A stretch of 64,000 nt of DNA from Actinacidiphila bryophytorum (GTDB lineage: Bacteria; Actinomycetota; Actinomycetes; Streptomycetales; Streptomycetaceae). The stretch's first letter is position 1. The number at the start of each line of letters is the position of its first letter. The notes beneath the pieces were generated by a model that searched no databases, was not told the origin of the DNA, and saw nothing but the letters and a program-made list of their open reading frames with translations. A program made the translations under genes and the position numbers. Of this stretch, positions 60,035 through 64,000 are shown in pieces. The stretch is from NCBI RefSeq assembly GCF_016916835.1, contig NZ_JAFFIX010000015.1:62001-126000 (forward strand), read 5' to 3'.

Positions 60035-62899
60035 GTGGGTGGTCTGGTGGCCCGTGCTGTCGGGGAGGTGCAGCCCGCGGTGGCGGCGGTGGACTCGGTC
60101 GTGCTGCTGGACGTGGTGCGCGGTGTGCTGGCGCGGTGCGGCGGGCATCGGTGGGTGGTGCGCGCCGAGGACTCCTGGTGCATGGTGACCCCGCCGTCCT
60201 GGGCCGCGTCCCGCCCGCACGGCTGGAAGCTGCACGTGTCGGCGACGCCGCTGTCGGCGCCGCTGGTGCTGGCGCGGGCCGCGGAGGTCCTGGCCCGGCA
60301 GGGGTGCGCCTTCAAGTTCGGCACCGACATCGCGCGCGTCCTGGACCTGGTCAACCCCTGGTACGACCGGGGTGGGGCGGGCAAGTTCGTGACGGTCTAC
60401 CCGCGCGACGACGTCCAGTTCCGGGCACTGGCCGCGGAACTGGACGCGGTGACCGCCGACCTGGCGGGGCCGGTCATCCTGTCGGACCGGCCGTTCCGGC
60501 CGGGCAGCCTGGTGCACTACCGGTACGGGGAGTTCACGGCCGACGAGGTGTTCACCGACGACGGGACCTTCGAGTCCCGGATGACCGGCCCCGACGGGTC
60601 GGCGGTCAAGGACGAGCGCAGGGCGTGGTTCTCCCCGCCGCCGTGGGCGGTCTCCCCCTTCCCCGACCAGCCGCTGGCGGGTGCCCAGGCGCAGCCGGCG
60701 GGCGGCGCCGCGGTCGCCGCCGACCCGCTGCCGGCCGGTGCGCCGTCCACCGGGCAGCCGCAGGCGGTACGGCTGGGCGGCCGGTTCCGGGTGACCGGGG
60801 CGATCCGGCATGCCAACAAGGGCGGTGTGTACCGGGCGACGGACGAGCGGGACGGCGGTGAGGTGGTCGTCAAGCAGGCGCGCGCTCACGTGGGCGGGCT
60901 GCTGGACGGCACCGACGCACGCGACCGGCTGCGGCAGGAGGCGCGGATACTCCGGCTCACCGCGCCCTTGGGAGTGTTCCCGGCGCTGGTGGCCCTGATC
61001 GAGGAGGACAGCCATCTGTTCCTGGTCCAGGAGTCGGTGCCCGGCGTGCCGCTGGACCAGTGGGCGCGGGACCGTGCGGACCGCGGCGGGCCGGACGTGG
61101 ACGACGCCCTCGACGTGGCCCGGCGGCTGGTGTCCGCAGTGGACTCGGTGCACCGGGCGGGCCTGGTGCTGCGCGACCTGAAGCCGTCGAACGTCATGGT
61201 CACCCCGTCAGGTGCGCTCCGGCTGATCGACGCCGAGTACGTCGTCGAGTGCGACCGGGAGCGGACCCCGGCCCACACGCCGGCCTTCGCCGCGCCCGAG
61301 GTCGTCGGCTCCGCCGGGGGCCGGGCGGTGCCGGTGGCGGTGCCCGAGCCGAGTGCCGATCTGTTCAGCCTGGGCGTCACCCTCTTCTGCGCCGCCACCG
61401 GCGGCCTCGACCCGCGCTGGGTCGGCGGACACCGCGGTGACGGCGCCCGCGCGGACGGGCGGGAGCGGGCGCGTATCCTGTCGCGGATCGCCCGGGACCA
61501 TCCCGCGCTGGCGGCGCTGCTGGAACCGGTCACGGCCCTGACCCGGGCCGACCCGGCGCGGCGGTGGACGCCCGAGCGGACCGAGAAGTACCTCACCTCG
61601 GCCGGCGCCGCACCGACCAGGGCACCGGCACGGGCACGGGCGGCGACGTGGCTGCGGCAGGGAGAGCTGGACCGCCTGGTCACCGACGGCCTGTCCCGCC
61701 TGCGCGCGTCCATGACACCGGACGAGCCCACCTTGTGGCCGCCTGCCAGGAGGTCCGGGAGGGCCGATGCGTGCGACCTGTTCCGGGGCGCGGCGGGAGG
61801 GCTGGCCACTCTCACCCGGGCGGCGCGGGCGAACGACGACCCCGCGTTGTGGGAGGCGGTCGGGCAGGCCGCCGAGTGGATCGACCGGCGCCTGTTCGAC
61901 GTGCCGAGACTGCTGCCCGGCCTGGCCTTCGGCCGCGCCGGCACCGCATGGGCGCTACACGGTGCGGCCCGGCTCCTGCAGGACGCGGGCCTGGCCGGAC
62001 GGGCGGTGGACCTCGCGCTGGAACTGCCCACCAGGCACCCCAGTTCCGACGTCACGCACGGACTGTCCGGCGCGGGCACGGCGCTGCTCCACCTGTGGCA
62101 CGCCACGCACGACCCGCGCCTGCTCCAGCGGGCACTGGCCTGCGCCGACAACGTCCTGGACGCCGCCCGCCGTGAGGGCGCCGACTGGCTGTGGCCGACA
62201 CCGGACTCCGCCGACTCCGCACTGGCCGGCTTCAACTCCTACGGATTCGCCCACGGCGTGGCCGGCACCGGCCAGTTCCTGCTGGGCGCCGCACAAGCCG
62301 TTCGCCACCCACCCGGTGCGGGCAGGCACCCCGGCGCGGCGGCCGGCGCGGTGGAAGCCACGGAGGCCGGCCGGGCGGACGGCGCCCGGTACATGGAGGC
62401 CGCTCTCGGGGCCGCCGACACCCTCGTGCGCGCCGCCCGTGTCCACGACGGCGCGGCCGGCTGGCCCACCATCGTGGGCGGGCCGTTCAACCCCGACGCG
62501 GGACGGTGGTGCACCGGCCCCGCAGGCATCGGGACCTTCCTGATCCGGATGTGGGCGGACACCGGCGAGCCGCGCTTCGCCGACCTCGCCGAGCAGTGCG
62601 CGCCCACGCCGTACAGCCGGTGGGACACCACCCCCGGCCTGTGCTGCGGCCTGGCGGGCACCGGGCACTTCCTGCTCGACCTCGCCGAGCACACCGGCAG
62701 GACCGGATACCGCACCCAGGCCGAGGACCTGGCGGCCGTCATCCACGCGCTGCGCCACCGCGGCGACCCGCTGGCAGCCGGCAGGGCCGGCTGGGACCAC
62801 GCCTACGGACACGGCGACGCGGGAACCCTCGGCTTCCTGCTGCGCCTTCGGAACGGCGGCACCGGCCCCTGGACCGACGCCGCCACCGGCGCCCTGTGA
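60035..62899 (+). CDS. lanL: Class IV lanthipeptide synthetase LanL2 with CCG-type cyclase
   Basis: The 954-residue protein has the lyase domain (GWKLHVSATPLSAP, FKFGTD, GAGKFVTVYPRDD), kinase domain (VVVKQARAH; LRDLKPSN with Asp381; LIDAEY with Asp399) and LanC-type cyclase. Both kinase Asp residues are present. The zinc ligands are Cys826 and the pair Cys870-Cys871, a CCG motif in place of CHG; three-Cys sites are known from the promiscuous class II enzyme ProcM and make the bound thiolate more reactive. GTG 60035 gives the same N-terminal length as LanL1; GTG 59843 and 60047 are alternatives. It would modify the peptide encoded 92 bp downstream. Confidence 0.92.
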   Translation: MGGLVARAVGEVQPAVAAVDSVVLLDVVRGVLARCGGHRWVVRAEDSWCMVTPPSWAASRPHGWKLHVSATPLSAPLVLARAAEVLARQGCAFKFGTDIARVLDLVNPWYDRGGAGKFVTVYPRDDVQFRALAAELDAVTADLAGPVILSDRPFRPGSLVHYRYGEFTADEVFTDDGTFESRMTGPDGSAVKDERRAWFSPPPWAVSPFPDQPLAGAQAQPAGGAAVAADPLPAGAPSTGQPQAVRLGGRFRVTGAIRHANKGGVYRATDERDGGEVVVKQARAHVGGLLDGTDARDRLRQEARILRLTAPLGVFPALVALIEEDSHLFLVQESVPGVPLDQWARDRADRGGPDVDDALDVARRLVSAVDSVHRAGLVLRDLKPSNVMVTPSGALRLIDAEYVVECDRERTPAHTPAFAAPEVVGSAGGRAVPVAVPEPSADLFSLGVTLFCAATGGLDPRWVGGHRGDGARADGRERARILSRIARDHPALAALLEPVTALTRADPARRWTPERTEKYLTSAGAAPTRAPARARAATWLRQGELDRLVTDGLSRLRASMTPDEPTLWPPARRSGRADACDLFRGAAGGLATLTRAARANDDPALWEAVGQAAEWIDRRLFDVPRLLPGLAFGRAGTAWALHGAARLLQDAGLAGRAVDLALELPTRHPSSDVTHGLSGAGTALLHLWHATHDPRLLQRALACADNVLDAARREGADWLWPTPDSADSALAGFNSYGFAHGVAGTGQFLLGAAQAVRHPPGAGRHPGAAAGAVEATEAGRADGARYMEAALGAADTLVRAARVHDGAAGWPTIVGGPFNPDAGRWCTGPAGIGTFLIRMWADTGEPRFADLAEQCAPTPYSRWDTTPGLCCGLAGTGHFLLDLAEHTGRTGYRTQAEDLAAVIHALRHRGDPLAAGRAGWDHAYGHGDAGTLGFLLRLRNGGTGPWTDAATGAL

Positions 62900-62991
62900 C
62901 CCACGCGCCCCCACGAACCCGGTCGGCAGTCCCGAGCGACCGCCGGCCGTCGCAAGAAGCACCACCCCGCATCACAGAGAGGAACCGCACG

Positions 62992-63132
62992 ATGACCGAT
63001 TTCGACAAGCTCCAGATGCTCCCCGAGGAACACGCGCCCCTGGGGCAGGAGGGGATGCAGAAGTGCGTCATCACCAAGATCGAGCTCACCACGACGCTGT
63101 TCACCCTGGTCCAGCCCTCGACCGCCGAGTAG
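62992..63132 (+). CDS. lanA: Lanthipeptide precursor LanA2 (46 residues, one Cys)
   Basis: A small gene after lanL2 with GAGAGGA eight bases before ATG 62992. The leader has FDKLQMLPEEHAPLGQEG, sharing the L-x-x-LP-x-E pattern with LanA1. The core probably starts near Cys25 (KCVITKIELTTTLFTLVQPS) and holds one Cys and seven Ser/Thr (28, 33, 34, 35, 38, 43, 44), all on the C-terminal side of the Cys. A thioether must therefore form in the reversed direction (Cys before dehydrated residue) or the product stays linear and dehydrated. Confidence 0.82.
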   Translation: MTDFDKLQMLPEEHAPLGQEGMQKCVITKIELTTTLFTLVQPSTAE

Positions 63133-63168
63133 GACGGGCGTAAGGCACAACCAGCCGTGACGCGCCGG

Positions 63169-63234
63169 CCGGCACGGGCATCCGCAACCGACCGCGGGAG
63201 GCGTGAACTCCCCGGTCGGGGAAGCCCGTGCCGG
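63169..63234. terminator. Nested inverted repeats after lanA2
   Basis: CCGGCACGGGC (63169-63179) pairs with 63224-63234, and inside it TCCCC-GGTC-GGGGA forms a small hairpin (63209-63222). Together they fit a terminator of the lanL2-lanA2 unit. Confidence 0.5.
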
Positions 63235-63308
63235 GCCGGCCGGCCCGGACAGAACGGCGCATCTACCCACGCAGGCGCGCAGGGCGCGCCGCCAGGAGGG
63301 ACCGACGA

Positions 63309-63980
63309 ATGACCAGCAGCGACAGCCGACCCGGTGGGGCGCCCGCCTGCTCCCCGAGCACCGGTTCCGGTACGGGGGGCCGCAGGCGGTGGCCTGCCAG
63401 GATGGCCGGCGCCGCCGTGGCGGCGGCCTTCATGGCCGCCACGGTGGGCGTCCCCCATGCCGCCGCCGACACCTCCTACGGACCGATCCGGGTGCTGAAC
63501 CACGCGGTGGCCTCGGACGGCAAGTGCCTGGACGTGAAGAGCGAGGACATCGAGAGGACGCCGGTCCACGCGCGCGTGCAGGCATGGGACTGCTCGGGCG
63601 CCTCGGAGCAGCAGTGGTCGTCGCACCCCTACACCCAGGTGCCCACGGGTGAGTTCGGGACGCTCCAGACGCTCTACCAGATCAAGAACCTCAGGACCGG
63701 GATGTGCCTGGAGATCAAGGCCGAGGGCAGCCTCGTCGCCGGTGTCCAGGCCGACGTGGTGCCCTGCGCCGCCGGTTCGGCCGACACGATCGCCAACCAG
63801 CTGTGGGAGGAGCAGCCCAGCAGCCGCGGCTTCGTCGTGTCGACGTGGAGCGCGGCACGCGCGAACGCCTCGCTGTGCCTCGACCTCAAGGGCAATTCGG
63901 ACGACAACGGCACCCCCGTTCAGCAGTGGACGTGCAACGGGAGCACCGCCCAGGTCTTCGGCGGCTCCCTCGGCTCATAG
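63309..63980 (+). CDS. Secreted ricin-type beta-trefoil lectin-like protein
   Basis: The 223-residue precursor has a long basic N-terminus, a hydrophobic core (AGAAVAAAFMAATVGV) and an AAA-D cleavage region near residue 54. The mature part is a single ricin-B-like trefoil: repeats with DGKCLDVKSEDI ... WDCSGASEQQW, TGMCLEIKAEGS and SLCLDLKGNSDDNGTPVQQW, ending TCNGSTAQVF. Such domains bind carbohydrates, but no enzyme is attached. ATG 63309 follows GGAGG by about nine bases. It follows lanA2 by 176 bp in the same direction and may be unrelated or a cell-surface partner of the peptide. Confidence 0.8.
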   Translation: MTSSDSRPGGAPACSPSTGSGTGGRRRWPARMAGAAVAAAFMAATVGVPHAAADTSYGPIRVLNHAVASDGKCLDVKSEDIERTPVHARVQAWDCSGASEQQWSSHPYTQVPTGEFGTLQTLYQIKNLRTGMCLEIKAEGSLVAGVQADVVPCAAGSADTIANQLWEEQPSSRGFVVSTWSAARANASLCLDLKGNSDDNGTPVQQWTCNGSTAQVFGGSLGS

Positions 63981-64000
63981 CGCGCACGGGGTGTGCCGCC

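Overview
The window is about 72% GC with strong third-position GC bias, many GTG starts, AGGAGG-type ribosome sites and dense coding on both strands. Together with the gene content (OsdR/DevR-type dormancy genes, secreted GH5 and GH10 glycosidases, SpoIIE-type phosphatase, TerD, MHYT, LAL regulator, class IV lanthipeptide synthetases) this points to Streptomyces or a close relative. No rRNA, tRNA or CRISPR array was seen.

Region 1 (1-14.9 kb) is a hypoxia/dormancy island. It holds a partial 1-phosphofructokinase, a lone cyclic-nucleotide-binding domain protein, the pyruvate formate-lyase activase, a chimeric universal-stress-protein/pyruvate formate-lyase, a DevS/DosT-like GAF kinase, an Acg-like nitroreductase, a DevR-like response regulator, a CBS-BON protein, a short Rv1733c-like membrane protein, a USP relic, phosphoketolase, a DoxX-like protein and GAPDH. 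A 16-bp inverted repeat close to AGGGCCGAACGGCCCT recurs 80-100 bp upstream of at least five starts and is a good candidate for the DevR operator. Two perfect long palindromes close the phosphoketolase and GAPDH units.

Region 2 (14.9-20.6 kb) is scarred. It has an IS5-type transposase tail, a cas6e fragment and two decayed extracytoplasmic genes, mixed with intact genes (carboxymuconolactone decarboxylase-like, DUF2218, a methyltransferase/TetR divergent pair, TerD-like, small secreted and membrane proteins). Region 3 (20.6-34.6 kb) is ordinary accessory content: PAS/GAF/PP2C phosphatase, an oxidoreductase trio, GH5 cellulase, FAD oxidase, a MgtE-repeat protein, a Ser/Thr kinase with a partner membrane protein, an MHYT sensor and GH10 xylanase.

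Region 4 (34.6-64 kb) is the most unusual part. It looks like a compound RiPP locus with three chemistries interleaved. (i) Two class IV (LanL) lanthipeptide synthetases flank the locus, each followed by its own short precursor gene. LanL1 lacks the second catalytic Asp of its kinase domain; LanL2 has a three-Cys (CCG) zinc site. (ii) A long minus-strand operon with overlapping stop/start codons encodes two LanB-type tRNA-dependent glutamylation-domain proteins without elimination domain, a PHP phosphoesterase, an MFS exporter, a methyltransferase, a TauD-like oxygenase, an APH-like kinase, an ATP-grasp ligase and an unknown protein. This resembles peptide-aminoacyl-tRNA-ligase (PEARL) logic more than lanthipeptide dehydration. 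A 40-residue peptide gene is divergent from it. (iii) A B12-radical SAM C-methyltransferase with DUF5825, a small membrane protein, an HTTM protein and a methyltransferase follows a 28-residue peptide gene, separated by a hairpin. An LAL regulator and a second MFS protein lie between. A 17-bp palindrome (TGAGTA-N5-TACTCA) lies upstream of both lanL genes and the lanB operon, and also of the Ser/Thr kinase and the MHYT/xylanase pair, which suggests one regulator joins them.
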